From assembly GCA_033439685.1 (NCBI GenBank), contig JAUEDM010000004.1:1240001-1304000 (forward strand): DNA of 64,000 bases, read 5' to 3'. A model generated the notes under the pieces. It ran no database searches. It was given only the letters and a program-made list of their open reading frames with translations, and was not told where the DNA came from. Both the position numbers and the translations under genes were made by a program. This DNA comes from Apodospora peruviana. Lineage: Eukaryota > Ascomycota > Sordariomycetes > Sordariales > Lasiosphaeriaceae. Of this stretch, positions 1 to 12,397 are shown one piece after another (within the stretch, counting starts at the first letter, position 1; each line of letters opens with the position of its first letter).

Positions 1-1
1 A

Positions 2-1738
2 GCCCGATTTGTCCGGCGGAGTTGTCGACCAAACGCTACGCTCGAAGCTTTCATTTCGGATGGACGCGAATATCACTTCTGGTTGGTTAGCGACCGGCAG
101 ATCGCTGCACAAGAGCAAATCACAATTCCGTGGGACTTTCGGTTTCCCAAGACTGAAGCTCGACGGATGCTGCGCATTATTGGACTCGGTGATGAGGAAT
201 CAAACGCGGAACCTGATCCAAGCGTTGATGAGATGGAGTATCAAAGAATCGCCCAGTGGGTTTATCTGGTCTTGTCAGAACACGGCGGCTGCGCTTGCAA
301 CCTTGGGTCTGAGTGTGCATTTGCCCGGTTTCGAAAGAACTATTCCAGTAAATCGCAAATGCGATCGCATCCTCCCAAAGAAAAGACCAAGAGACGCAAG
401 CCAAAACTGCAACAGGCCATCTCTCCGACCAGCACGGGTCATGCGACAAACAGTCGGGCCGCCAGTGAAGGCCACGCAGACGATGTTCCCGAGCATGATG
501 GGAGGTCTGTCTCCGGTTCATCTCGCAGCAAGCCGCCCAGTCGCGACCTGACCCCTACTGCACGTCAGGGCTCCTTTGACCAACTCGGCATTCTCACCGA
601 GCCCACCGACAGGGACAAGCGAAAAGTGGCAATGGTCGAGGACTCCTTCCGTCGCATGGAGCAGCACCAACCAGTGAAGAAGAGGAAACGCCTATCCGAC
701 GGTACTACATCCTCAAAGGCGAAGTCGACGAAAGCCAACTCGGCGGCACATACCCCCACACTTCCGAATGGAACATTTTCTGAACGGCAGTACGTCGATG
801 CTGGGACATCGAGGAGCAAAACAGGATCGCCAACCGGCGCTGCCTTAACACACAATGTCATTCACCCCAAAAAGCCTAGTTTTATGTACGGGTCGATGCC
901 GGTGGCCTTGCGGCCGTCCTCCGTTCCGCCACCCTCAAACTACACCGATGCGGCCGTACAAACAGACCCTGAGGAGAGGCCATGGTATGATGAGCCAAGT
1001 TCGACGGCGACGCCAAAACGAAGAATCGTGTCTTTATCGAAGCGGCTACTCGACAGTCGCTATCGTCTTCGGGTTGACGAGAGTGAGCACCACAAGGAAC
1101 AGTTGGCAAATGTGGGTGTTTCAGATCCGATGGATGTCGACAAGGAAACCCACAACGGGACGCCTCTCACATCGCCATCCTTAGGCAAGGAACCAGAAAA
1201 GGTCAGCACGACAGGCGCCCCGACCGCAAGCCATTCCCCGGATCTCCATATGCCCGATGCGCCAGCAGTGTCACTAGGCCTTGTGAAAGCCATCGAGGGA
1301 CTGTCGACAGCCAGTCCTGTCAAGAACAAATCGCCTGAACTACGAGTACAGATGCCTCCTGTCCCAGCGTTTGGAAGTGCTAGCTCCGCCCCGTCAACGG
1401 CTACAACACCATTGTCAGCAGGTGGTTCAGCTTTCCAATCACCATTTTCTGCCAATGGTCTACCAAGTCCGTTTGGCCCAACGTCTGTGAATGGTATAGC
1501 GGCGAATCCGAGTCCAGTCAAGAAGAAACTGAGTCTTAGCGACTACACCAAAAGCAGGATGAATAAGGCTGCTGCTAGGCCGTCGGTCGGGACTACGATG
1601 TTGAAACCGCTGACTGGTTCAGACGAGCCCAAGTCCGCCGCGAGTGTCGAGAATGGAGCGGCATTTGAGTCGCCAACGACGGAGAAGTCAGTGGAAACGG
1701 CGACGACTCCGATCGCATCGATCACTGGACCTGTGTAA
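2..1738 (+). CDS. SET-domain protein, 3' part (5' end outside window)
   Basis: The frame is open from base 2, so the start lies upstream of the window. The first residues visible are the C-terminal core of a SET domain: an RRSCRPN stretch in place of the usual NHSCxPN, then an acidic/aromatic strand and IPWDF. A cysteine-bearing segment follows (CACNLGSEC), resembling a post-SET region. After about 110 residues the protein becomes low-complexity, Ser/Pro/Lys-rich and probably disordered to the stop at 1736-1738. This arrangement, an internal SET followed by a long disordered tail, recalls the Set3/Set4/MLL5 group; many of those carry a PHD finger N-terminal to SET, which would be outside the window. 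Those proteins often act as scaffolds of histone deacetylase complexes rather than as active methyltransferases. Family assignment is good; the exact orthologue is uncertain. Confidence 0.8.
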   Translation, partial: ARFVRRSCRPNATLEAFISDGREYHFWLVSDRQIAAQEQITIPWDFRFPKTEARRMLRIIGLGDEESNAEPDPSVDEMEYQRIAQWVYLVLSEHGGCACNLGSECAFARFRKNYSSKSQMRSHPPKEKTKRRKPKLQQAISPTSTGHATNSRAASEGHADDVPEHDGRSVSGSSRSKPPSRDLTPTARQGSFDQLGILTEPTDRDKRKVAMVEDSFRRMEQHQPVKKRKRLSDGTTSSKAKSTKANSAAHTPTLPNGTFSERQYVDAGTSRSKTGSPTGAALTHNVIHPKKPSFMYGSMPVALRPSSVPPPSNYTDAAVQTDPEERPWYDEPSSTATPKRRIVSLSKRLLDSRYRLRVDESEHHKEQLANVGVSDPMDVDKETHNGTPLTSPSLGKEPEKVSTTGAPTASHSPDLHMPDAPAVSLGLVKAIEGLSTASPVKNKSPELRVQMPPVPAFGSASSAPSTATTPLSAGGSAFQSPFSANGLPSPFGPTSVNGIAANPSPVKKKLSLSDYTKSRMNKAAARPSVGTTMLKPLTGSDEPKSAASVENGAAFESPTTEKSVETATTPIASITGPV

Positions 1739-4514
1739 CATGTATAGAGGGATCTTCTGCACGTTTTAATTGCAGATGAATGACGTTTTGTTAATTTGGT
1801 GCCGCTATTTCACTCGCCTAGCTCGCTGCTGTCGGTGCACGCGACGGATGGGTGCTCGGCGTTGGTCTTTCTTGGGTTTCTGGTTTCTTCAAAAGCGGTA
1901 TGAAGCTTATTGATATCCTTTTCACATAAAACGGGACGGTCGGCCATATATATCATTTAATGCGGCGTTCGGGAGGACCTCCAAAGGTGGCTTCTTTTTT
2001 AGTGGAATTCAGACGGAACGGAGGCCATTCTCTGGGATATGTGTGGGATGGGAAGGTGTAAAGGCGATTTATTAAACGCCCATGATGAGCACTGTTCGTC
2101 TTTTGTCTTGTTTTGTTTGGCAAAACTGGGAGTTATTTCCCTTGGGGCTCGAGCGCTCGGAAGCTATAGCTATACCGGCCGAGTTTCTTTTTCTCTTTTT
2201 TCAGGGGGGCTTTACTATTTTATTTTTATTTCCTCACCATTACCCATCTTTATTCAATTCATCTAGCGATCGGCTTGTCGGAAGCCGAAGCGACATGCAG
2301 CTGAAAGCCACTCTTGAAATGTACGAATTCTGTTTTGTCGTATGAGGGATGGAGCGAGGCCACTTGGTCGACAGACAGATAGTCGAACTCGTTGCTCGTT
2401 CTTCTCGCGTACGTGTGTGTGCGTGTGTATGATGTACTTTTATGCCAAACTTAACGAGATGGCCAGAACGGGAAGCCAGATTCGAAGGGTTCAACCCGTA
2501 AAAGTGGGCTTATGATGGTTGATGGATATGCGTGAAGGCGGCAGGGTCGGTATATGACTGACATAATGAATGTCCTTCCCGCACTTTCTCTCCTGTTTTG
2601 ACGTACAGTTTGATATATCATTGATGTCGGTGCTTGGGATAGTATATTTGAGGATGTGGTTTCTCTCGCCATTGAAAGGTTAAAGGAGGAAGAGGAGAGT
2701 GAGTGAGTGCTCAGTTTGCTCGCTCGTTCGGGCAGTTTCTGGATATGACAAACCCTGAGTGAACCATAATCAAATCAATCTCCATTCCGTCCCGCCTGTC
2801 TTGGAGGGATAAAAGGACAAAGAGGCTGCCAGAGAATATGGAAGGTGCTTATCGACATTTGCATTGCCTTTGATAGTGGCCAGGGCCAAAGATAAAAAGG
2901 GATAAAAATACCCGATTGGTTCGCAAAAAGGAAGCCGGACCCGAGTCACAGGCTACGGGTCATCGACGGGCGGGAAGCTGGCTGGGTCGCCGCACGGAGT
3001 GGTTGGGTGAGTGGGTAAGATTTCTTGTGAGAATGAGTGAGTGACGGTGTGCATGAGGTATGGAGAGGTGGTCTTCCCTTTTAACTCCAAAATATCATCA
3101 TCCATCCATCGTCGACATCGATATCAGCATCGAACATATGTACCATCCATGTTGTTCACCACCATGAGGGCGGGGAAACGCGAATAGACTTCTAGAAACG
3201 GAGCCGGCATTTGAGAGATGACACCTCTTTATAGACAGAGATCCAATAACGATAATGGACGGCATCTTAACAAGAGAAAGAGGGAGAATTAGAGATGGAG
3301 AAAAGGTAACTCAACCTCTGACCTCCGTCCCATACTCACCACCTATTTTGGGAGTTGTGCAAAAGTATACCATTTCACCGGAACGTCGTACGTTATATAC
3401 CCGAGCGGAAGTCGCACCATGATGACTGAATAGAATAATGGAACGCCCCTTGAATAGAAAACTCAAGGCGTTACTCAAGGTACATAGTACCTGATCTTTG
3501 TCTCACTCACGGCGTCTCCATGACTCCGATAACCCGATGTCTTTCTTTGTGCTTCTTCCGTCCTCAATCAGCTAAGGTAGGTCTCAGATACAAAGTTTCC
3601 GGTCCGGAACCGAACCAGATGCCCGGGACTGAGTGGCTGGATGCGGGTGTGGAATGCTTATCTGCCGGCACACTGTGCTTACCTACCAGGTGACAGTGAT
3701 CTCTCTGCTTTACCTTGTACGAACAGCATACAATATTAGAAAGAGAGATAATACAACCGTTGCCACGACCGGAGCATAACTAAAAGCTCCAAGATGGGAC
3801 AGGGCGAAGAAAGTATCTCAGGTTCAAAGGCTCCCACACCAAACCCAAGTTAGGGACGGTGATTTGTTAAGGTACAAATGAAGCTAGACATTTTTTTCCC
3901 CCTCATCAGCGTGCCGATGGCCTGGTATTCTTTTCTCCCACGGTATATGTTTTTCATCTTCCTGTTTTTTCATCACCACGTAGTATAAGATAATATTCGT
4001 CCAGCTAGCATGCCACCACAGAAACATCAGGCAGGCAAGGAGCAAGATGCCACATCTACCAAACAAGCAAAAAAACGTGCCCTAAATTGAAACTACCTAT
4101 CTCAAAATAACCTCATATTGGTAGTACAACAGAGTGGGTGGTATCTTCTCTCATGAACAACAGACCTTGCTTTTCTCGCTCGCTTCTACCGACGAACGGC
4201 GGCCAACAAATAACCACACAGCAGCACCAGTTCCCTCCGACATGCCCGAATGTTGCAAACCGGCGAGTCCATAAAGACGGGTAGAGCTGCGGGCTGGATA
4301 TATGCCCGGATATTCTCTCACTCCTTTCCATTGGGCCATTTCACACCGCGTCTCCCCTTACTATCAGACGAGAAGATCGAAACAACCAAGTGCTGTGCTT
4401 TCATACCGTCCGCATATCATTAACTCATTAAATCCTAACCATTCCCCGTTGAACCTGTTCTGGCCACATTCCAAGCAATTCCGGCCCATAGCTGTTGGTA
4501 TTGTGCCACCGCCC
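1739..4514. other. 2.8-kb spacer between convergent genes
   Basis: This is the region between the 3' ends of the SET gene and the Zn2Cys6 regulator. Only short unsupported frames are present on either strand. It holds a small GT-rich tract (2412-2428) and purine-rich stretches. I see no domain, RNA gene or mobile element. The length is large for two facing 3' ends. Confidence 0.6.
2412..2428. repeat. Short GT-rich microsatellite
   Basis: An imperfect run of GT dinucleotides, interrupted by a single GC, lies in the spacer between convergent genes. Confidence 0.6.
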
Positions 4515-7138
4515 TTACTGCCCATGGGGATGGGACACCGGTGCCTGCGAGTAGATATTCGGGTTAAACCCACCAAAAGAACTGTATTGCACCAGATAAT
4601 TCCAATCCATTTGTCCGAAATCCACATCCGACATGGATGATTGAAACGCATTGTTCGCAGCGCCGTCGAACCCTGTAAACATCATGGTATCATCCATTGC
4701 CATGCCCGAATTATTGCCCATCTGCGTATCGTGCATCTGTGGCTTGTCGGGCGGTGAACCGTACATGGCGGCGTCTACTGCCCCCATAGCGGCGTTTGCA
4801 CCAACACTCACTCCTGGTGGATGTGCCGGCGCCGCTTGTGCAGTCGGGTGTGCATGGCCGCCTGGCCGACCATTAGTCGGTGCTGCCGGTATTGGCCGCT
4901 TCACCTTGGACACTGTGCCACGGAGCATAGTGACCATCTTTGGGGTAGGTATCTGACGGCCAAGCTGCAATTCCCCGGCCTCGTGGGCGTCCCATGCCTT
5001 GACAAGAAAGGCGCCGAACGCGATGTGCAGCGGGGTACGAGTGTTACGCGTAAAACCCCGGCGCTCATGGTTCTCGATCATAGCATTCCATGCACGATCA
5101 CACAGCTCGCCCGTGGTGCGCTGCCGAAGCTCCGACACTAGGAATATATAGGCTGGGAAAGGGAAATGTTGATAGGTATACCAGCGGAAGCCTTGGAGCG
5201 TCTCCCCGGCTTGTATCTCGTTGTCGATCTCCACCATCCGGATGGCTTCGATGAAGAGGGTGTCTCGCTCACGTTGGTCAAGCGAGTCTGTCGAGACCCC
5301 CCGACAAAGAAAATCTATGACGCGGAGCTTGCTGAGAGCTTGTCGTGTCATCAACAATGCGAACAAGTGCAAAGGAATCTTAGGGTCGCAGTGTCTGAGG
5401 TACACGTTCTCGATATATGCGCAAAACGATTCCAGATCGCGCGGTAAATTCTGGTTGGCCACATGTGTAACGACGTCAGGCGAAGATGGCGATGGGCTAT
5501 ACTGTACACGCGGTTTATTGAGTCCCCCAGAAGGAGACGCGGCAGCCCGGACACCACTGCCTGGTGCCGCAGCGACTGTGAGCTCCATACGTGTCAGACA
5601 GAATAACATTTCTGTCGGGCCCGTATAAGGGTGGGGGAGGTCTTTGGCTTGAACATTCAAATCCGTGTCGTTGACGTTGAGAGGAAACTTGCAGTCACCA
5701 CCGGATGTTGACAGTGCCGTGATAGAAGAGCCCGTTATTTCAGCAACGCGCTTGTCGAGAATGACAATCTGCCACCATAGTCGTCTCCGCTGCTCTATTT
5801 CGAAAGGGGGGAGCCCAAACTGAACCCCATCCCGATGAATACCCAGTCGAGTAGCGATCCTTACTGCTATTCCTATTAGACAGAAAAGAGATCGGGGGTC
5901 GACATAGGGCCGAATACAGAGCTACAAGGTGTTATTAGCTCGACTGATATAAGGAAGCTAGTCAAGAACGGGAGCCTACCAGGTACAGAAGCAAAGCTTG
6001 CAGAATCATCAGGTCGGTGGACCGCATGAAACCGGCGTTGACTAGGGATTGCTGAGTGGCACTGTGGTATTTGGCCAACAGAATGTTCTTGTCTTCAGCA
6101 AATGTGCTTTGAACCTCGTCGTCGGTGAGAGAAGTGACGGCAGAAAGGTAGATGGCAAACATGAGGGCTTCCAGGGGCCTTGCGATTTTGGTCGGGTTGG
6201 CGCTAGCGCTGATGATTTGTGTCTGTAGGGTTGCACCATGGCTGATCTTCAGTAGTGGGTTGACATTCGTGATATAAATCTGCCATAGTTGGAAGATCTG
6301 TATCGCCGATGGATGTACGTTGGTCACACTGGCCATAGACCCACCAACGATGAATGGGAAACCGTCATTGTTGTCAAACATGGTATCGAAGGCATGATGA
6401 AGTGTTGGGCCTTCGTAGTCCTCATCTGAAGAATCAGGGACCGTGTCATCTGTTGTTCGGTACTATTTGCAGGTTAACGTCAGACTGCAGGCCTCGACAT
6501 GGTACCACGATGGCATCATAATATGCAAGGAAGTGTCATCGCGACCATAACAGCGTGGGAATGGGGGGAAAGCCGCCACGGGTAGGGTCTGGCACGAAAA
6601 CTCACCTCCTTGTAGTAGGGAAACCACTTTTGTCTAAGCAAAAACAGTCAGCCGGAGCCGTTGCTGAACAGGATATGATAAGACAAAAGAAAAGAAAATA
6701 GTCAGAAAGAACTAACTTCTCATGGCCTTGGTCTGGCGAGACATGGTCGGCGGCACTTGACGGGGATGTCTTTAATCCACTGAGATCCTGCTCCAACTCA
6801 GTGACATCGTCACCGTTGTCGGCGTGCTTGAGTTCGTGGGCGATGGGCTCAAAGTTGACGCCATGCTGGGACAACAGGTTCTCATATTTCCGAAGGCGGT
6901 CTATCAGGTCCCTCTCATGCGGCTTCTTCTTTCTCCGGCGAGGCGGCTGCGGAGGAACGACACGACACTCGACGTTGGCCTTGACGCAGTTGGCGCAGGG
7001 CTTCTGCTTGTCGCAACGAACCTTTCGTTGCTGACACAGGACACATGAGTGGCCCCGTGTCAGCTTCATCACCGATTGCTCAGAGACGGACAGCCTCTGC
7101 GGCGACGGGGGCTGCTCAAGGGGCTGCTCGGAAGCCAT
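4515..7138 (-). CDS. Zn2Cys6 transcription factor with fungal-specific regulatory domain
   Basis: Four exons join in frame: 7138-6717, 6633-6606, 6462-5980 and 5921-4515, giving 779 residues. The second exon is only 28 bp; it joins the first in phase and yields a continuous KWFPYYKE reading. The N-terminus has a canonical binuclear cluster, with Cys 32, 35, 42, 48, 51 and 58 spaced C-x2-C-x6-C-x5-C-x2-C-x6-C, followed by a basic linker and a short predicted coiled coil (about 76-90). The middle has the fungal-specific transcription factor domain, including an RLGIHRDG stretch and the EQRRRLWW motif typical of that family. The C-terminal 150 residues are Pro/Met/Asn-rich and may be an activation region. 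The target is unknown. The divergently transcribed transporter at 9435 is a candidate, but the gap is 2.3 kb, so the link is inference. Confidence 0.9.
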
Positions 7139-9434
7139 GGTAAATATGTAAGCTATGTATGCTGTGTAGGTCGTATACTGGAAGGTAGAGACACTGCCGG
7201 GGACCTGGGCGAGCAGCTCGGGTCCGAACGAGGCACTCCTGGGCTAGGTGGACCTGGCGTAGGCAGGAGGGGCCAGCCAGAGCCAGCACTGTGGACGCTC
7301 TCCAGAGCGTGGGAAGAGCCGCAAGAGGGACCAGGTCCAGGGTAATTGATTACCGGCCCCGTCGTATTGAATAAGTTGATCAGCGCTACGTTAAAGCTAG
7401 AGGCCGTAGGAGTAGCGTCTGGGGCAACGGGGTACGAGGCTAAACCGGGACACAGCCAGTACGGAACGGCCCAGTGGGCAGACAAAGTACTGCACGTAGT
7501 AGTATCCGCAGATTAAGGTCCATGAAGTAGCCGGTAGGTAATCTGTAGTAGTGCCAAGGTATATGATCTGCACGAGTCGGCGAACGGCGATAGACTGCGC
7601 CGACGCTTGAGTGACGGTGATGTTGAGACGATACCCGCCACCTAAGGTGAGGAACGGCCGCCAGAACGAGGCGTGGCTTTGCGACAGTCTGATGGGCAGC
7701 AGCTAGCAACCAGCAGCAGCCAACAAAGATCTGATGCGATGCGATGCGGGTCTCAGAGTTTGGGTCGTGGATGATTGGAGATGGCGCGCAAGAAGCGACC
7801 GACGGGGTGCGACACCAAGACAGCGGACAGCGCACCCAAGGTGATGGGGTGAGGAGAAAAGGACGCAATCACCAGTGGGCGCTGCGATTCGAGGTTCTGC
7901 GAGGGGGTAGACAAGGCCGACATCTGCTTCCAACAAATAGCAGAGACGACCTACGCATCCCAGCCAAGAATCAAAGCAGAGCACAGGCTTCTGGCTACAG
8001 GCAGTGGAGGCTCGGCGACACAGGGCAGCGCACAGGAGAATCAGAGGGGCACAGCCGTGGTCAGCGGAGACACTCGAGAGACACGGGACACACAAATCCT
8101 GTCGTTCTTGCCCGCTACAACGGATCAAGCGGCTAGCCTGGAAGGGTACAAAGAAAGCTGCTGGAAGGAGAGGCTCTACTGAGGCGCAGTCGAATGAGAC
8201 GAGAGGAAGGCATGGGTTTGACACTGGCCACGACCGCCAAACCGGGAAAGGTCGTCTTCTCTTGTTCTTGCCAGTTCTAGGCTCTTTCTCGCACTGTCAC
8301 TCGGTGGGGGGGTTCAACTGATCGACTTCGGGACCGAGCGGCGCCTTCCCCTCCCCGGACTGTCAGCGGCCATCGATCTCTCCAAAGCCACAGAACGGGC
8401 AGGGGTGTTTTCGACGCTAGACCCCGATTGGATGATGGACAAACGTCCGTAAGCGCAACACAAAAAATGTCGTCATGGCATGTCCACTCGCCACGTTCGT
8501 CGCTTGTCGGTGGTTGCCAAGGCCGATTTTTCTGTACGACTTACACGCATTTAGACCAGCTCAACTGCGACTGCCTTTTAGGCGTGGAAGACGTGCAGGG
8601 GGCTGCCACCGGATCCGATGGGGAAACCGGAGACTCCACCCTCCAAATAACATCTCACATCACAATATCCTCGTCCTCATGGCAGGAGTACTATCGATCG
8701 AATGAAAAAGGGAGCTGCGAACGCCATTGCTTCATTGCTTTGCGAGTTGACAAACCCCGACGCATACTAAATTTGACGCGGGCCGGATAGATTGCCCATC
8801 ATGTCCTGCCACAGGGCAGAGCGCCGGCACAGGGCAAACGCCGTCGCCGGCTTTCCCTTTTCCATGTCCATTTTATATAGCTACCGCACGACCTGACTTC
8901 GGGCGGTGATTGTCTGGTCGTTGAGTTATGTTGGGTTCTTTGCGTTCTCCAAGTCCAGGTTTAGGTCCAGGTCCGGCTTCCCACAGGTAGCCCATTTCGT
9001 CTGGTCAATTTGTGATCATTTTTGATTTCGCAGGAAGGTCCTGACCCAACCTCGAGCACTGGAGCCCAAGACCTTCATCTCAACCACCACAAGGTCCAAG
9101 ACATTACCTATCTTCGTACCTAGGGAGTCTGGATGTTTTTTTGTTTTTCGTCCGACGTCAGTATTACTGTTTCACTCTGAGTCTGGTGCTCTATTTCAGT
9201 ACCACCGCTTTTCTCTCCTTCTCCGCCAGTCCATCGTTTCCTTCCTTTCTCCTCTTTAAATTGTCTATCCGACAACGTTGGCAACCGTTGTTTAGCTTTC
9301 CCTAGAGAACCTGGAACCTACGCCCGCCGACTCCGATTTCGAAGCTGTCACTTTAACCTCACACATCGTTTTCCCACTTGGTCCCGTCCCGCCGGTCTAG
9401 GGCCTAGCCCAACGCCCGAGTCCGAACCCGAAGC
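7139..9434. promoter_or_regulatory. Divergent promoter region between regulator and transporter
   Basis: This 2.3-kb spacer separates the start codons of the Zn2Cys6 regulator and the DHA2 transporter. No coding sequence is supported. The right-hand 300 bp are pyrimidine-rich, as in many fungal leaders, and a TATA-like sequence lies at 8872-8880. Confidence 0.5.
8872..8880 (+). promoter_or_regulatory. TATA-like element upstream of DHA2 transporter
   Basis: A TTTATATAG sequence lies about 555 bp before the transporter start codon and is followed by CT-rich sequence. If used, it implies a leader of roughly 500 nt. The position is suggestive only. Confidence 0.3.
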
Positions 9435-11575
9435 ATGTCTGGCGCCGCCGCCGCCGCCGTGTCGCGGTCCACGACCTCCCTTGCCAGTCGTCCGTCGGAC
9501 CAGATCTCCCGCGCGGTCCCCGAAGCAGAAGCAAACAACGATGTCGAGAAGCTATCGCCCGCTCCGGGCCCGCCGATGCCCCCACCCGAGAATGACCTTT
9601 TCCAGCCCAAGAGCGTCCGCTTTTGGCTGACGTTGGTGTGTAATTTTTTGGCTCTGTTTCTTGTCGCCCTTGACCGAACCATCATCGCCACTGCCGTCCC
9701 GCGCATCACGGACGAGTTCCAAAGGCTGGGCGATATTGGCTGGTATGGCGCTGCCTACATGTTGACAACCTCCTGCGCCCAACTCGTCTACGGCCGTATC
9801 TACAAGTTCTACGACATGAAATGGTGGGTCACTCCTCGCGCCTTGCCCTGCTCTGTTCCGTGAACCTTTCCCGTTTGCTGAAACATGCACCGTAGGACCT
9901 TCATCATCAGCATTATCGTCTTCGAGGCTGGGTCGGCCATCTGTGGTGCCGCTCCAAACTCTGAGGTCTTCATTGTTGGTCGTGCCATTGCCGGTATGGC
10001 ATCCGCCGGTATTTTCTCCGGTTGCATGTTGATTATGATCCCCATGGTCCCCCTGCACAAACGACCTGCTTTTCAGAGCTTATTCGGCATGGTGTTTGGC
10101 ATTGCCTCGGTCATGGGTCCTCTGATCGGTGGAGGCTTCACCAGCGGTGCGACATGGCGTTGGTGTTTCTACATCAACCTCCCCATCGGCGCCGTCTCGC
10201 TCTTCTTCATGTGCCTCTTTTGGAACCCCCCCAAGGAGCACCGGCCATCCGTCCCCTTCAAAGCCCATGTGAAGCGCTTGGATCCTATCGGAATGCTCTT
10301 CTTCCTTCCCGGAACCGTCTGTCTTCTGCTTGCGCTGCAGTGGGGTGGTTCGACGTACGCCTGGGGCAATTGGCAGATTGTCATGCTACTCGGCATATTT
10401 TCGACTTGCACGGTTGCCTTTATTGCGACACAGATGCTGAAACCCGAGACCGCTATGGTACCTCCGAGGGTCATCACACAGAGGAGTGTTGCTTTCGGAA
10501 CCTCATTTACCTTCTTTCTGGCGGGGTCCATGCTTATGATGGTGTACTACGTGCCCATTTGGTGTAAGTACCACACCCTGACTTGTGCTCCGTGATGCGA
10601 CATGCTGACCGCCTCCTTTCAGTCCAAACCGTCAAGCTGGCAGATCCCATCAAGTCGGGTATCTACACTCTCCCTCTTGTGCTCAGCCTCGTCATCTCGA
10701 GCATTATTGCTGGAATTGCCACAACCAAGATAGGCTACTATGTCCCGTCCATGCTGCTAGCTCCCTCCATCATGAGCATAGGCGAGGGTCTCATGACCAC
10801 ACTCAACCGCGATACTCCATCGTCTCATTGGATTGCATTCCAGTTTCTAACCGGTTTTGGCCTCGGATTCGGCATGCAGACGTCGGGTCTTGCAATCCAG
10901 ACAGTCCTGCCCAAGGAGGATATTAGCGCCGGCATTGCCATCAACTTCTTTGTCCAACAACTTGGCGGTGCTGTGTTTACGTCCGTTGGGCAGAGTATTC
11001 TCACCAATCTCCTCGCTTCGCAACTCTCCGGAGTCCCCGGTATTACCCCGGAAGATATCGTTAAGGAGGGTGCAACCAAGTTGTTTGACAAAGTTCCACC
11101 ACAATTCAAGGATCTGGTGATTGACGCCTACAATTATGCATGTCAACGCATTTTCATGGCCGCTATGGGTCTAGCATTTGCGGCTCTTCTCTGCGCATTC
11201 GGTATGGAATGGCGGAGCATCAAGAAGGGAAAGAATGGGCAAGGTCCACCTGTCGGCGGTCCTCCGGGTCCCGGTATTCCCCCGGCTACTGTTGGCGCGG
11301 GCGGGCCCGGAGTTCCTGAGTCAAGCGCGGCACCGGCAACAGAGATGTCGACCATAGAAGATCAAGCAGCGGGAAACGGCGTCCTCGAGGGCCAGAAGCT
11401 GCGAGTGTTGACGAAGCCTGCTCCGACAGAGGGCAGCTCTAGTAAGAGCAACCGCTCCAGCGTCCGGTCCAACTACCAGGGCGCGCTCCGAAAACCGTTC
11501 TTTGAGGCCGAGGATATGTCGAGCTCCGGTTCAAGCTTCAAAGAGAAGCGGGGCAGCCAGATCTCGAAGGCCTAG
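9435..11575 (+). CDS. MFS drug:H+ antiporter, DHA2 (14-TM) family
   Basis: Three exons, 9435-9823, 9896-10563 and 10623-11575, give 669 residues; the introns are 72 and 59 bp. The N-terminal 70 residues are polar and cytosolic. They are followed by the first membrane helix with the LDRTIIATAVPRIT motif that marks the 14-helix DHA2 group, then GWYGAAYML, the GRxxAG signature, a GPLIGGGF motif-C element and WRWCFYINLPIG. The last 110 residues are a Gly/Pro then Ser-rich cytosolic tail. DHA2 members expel toxic compounds or fungal metabolites by proton antiport at the plasma membrane. No biosynthetic genes adjoin it, so general efflux is more likely than a dedicated metabolite pump. The Zn2Cys6 gene on the other side of the shared promoter may regulate it (inference). 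Confidence 0.92.
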
Positions 11576-12397
11576 TGGGTCTTTCGGGAGAACATATCTT
11601 ACGGGAACTTGCAACTTTCTTCTCTGCACATCATATCCACTAGATCTCATTAACTACGGCGTCAGGTAGCGTTGGGGAGGAATCATGACAGGCTGCGTCA
11701 AAAGCTTTGGTTCTGGCTTCATCGGTTTTATTTCTTGTTGGACCATTGCATTCTTCATGGCTATGTAATGATACGAACAGAAGATGAGAAGCATGCCTTA
11801 GTTATTGATGGAGTTGGGCGAATGGAACAGGCCGACATTTAGTCGTCGAGCTCTATTTAGGTACCATAGATACGTGGTGGTGTGACTATGGGTTATGATG
11901 GTGTCTAGATACATACATAGGCGCCCACACGATATCGATTTTGTAATTCAGTTATTGTTGCTTCCTATCCAGAGTTTTTACACGGCACACCCCATCGCTG
12001 TCTGATCTCCCATGTCACCAAGCCATAAATCTTTCGACGATATGGGTACCTGGAATCCGCCAGACTACCAAAACCTCCTCTTTAAACGCTTATAATGTGA
12101 TTAGCAGTCAAGCTATCGAGTTAGGCTTAATCGACCAAACTCCATTCGGTCATCTATGAACTACATTATACTCGTCAGGGCAGAAATTGCCAGCTGACCA
12201 GGAGTAAGCCGTCCTGCCCCTGACGAGTAACTTGAACCAGACTACCACTGATGTTTTGAACCCTTGACAATAAAATAAGTAACGCCCCAATACTAATGCT
12301 AGGTACCCACTGGCTGCCAGCCAGATTTACTTCTTCTCCAGTTGAATATATATACATTATCTAGCAAAATCCCACCAAAACAGAAGCGCAGTTGTTT
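11576..12397. other. Spacer between convergent genes
   Basis: It contains the 3' flanks of the transporter and of PEX12. No supported gene, RNA or repeat was seen. Confidence 0.5.

Noticed and set aside
2481..2500. GGTTCAACCC sequence resembling a tRNA B-box
   Set aside because: No matching A-box or cloverleaf upstream.
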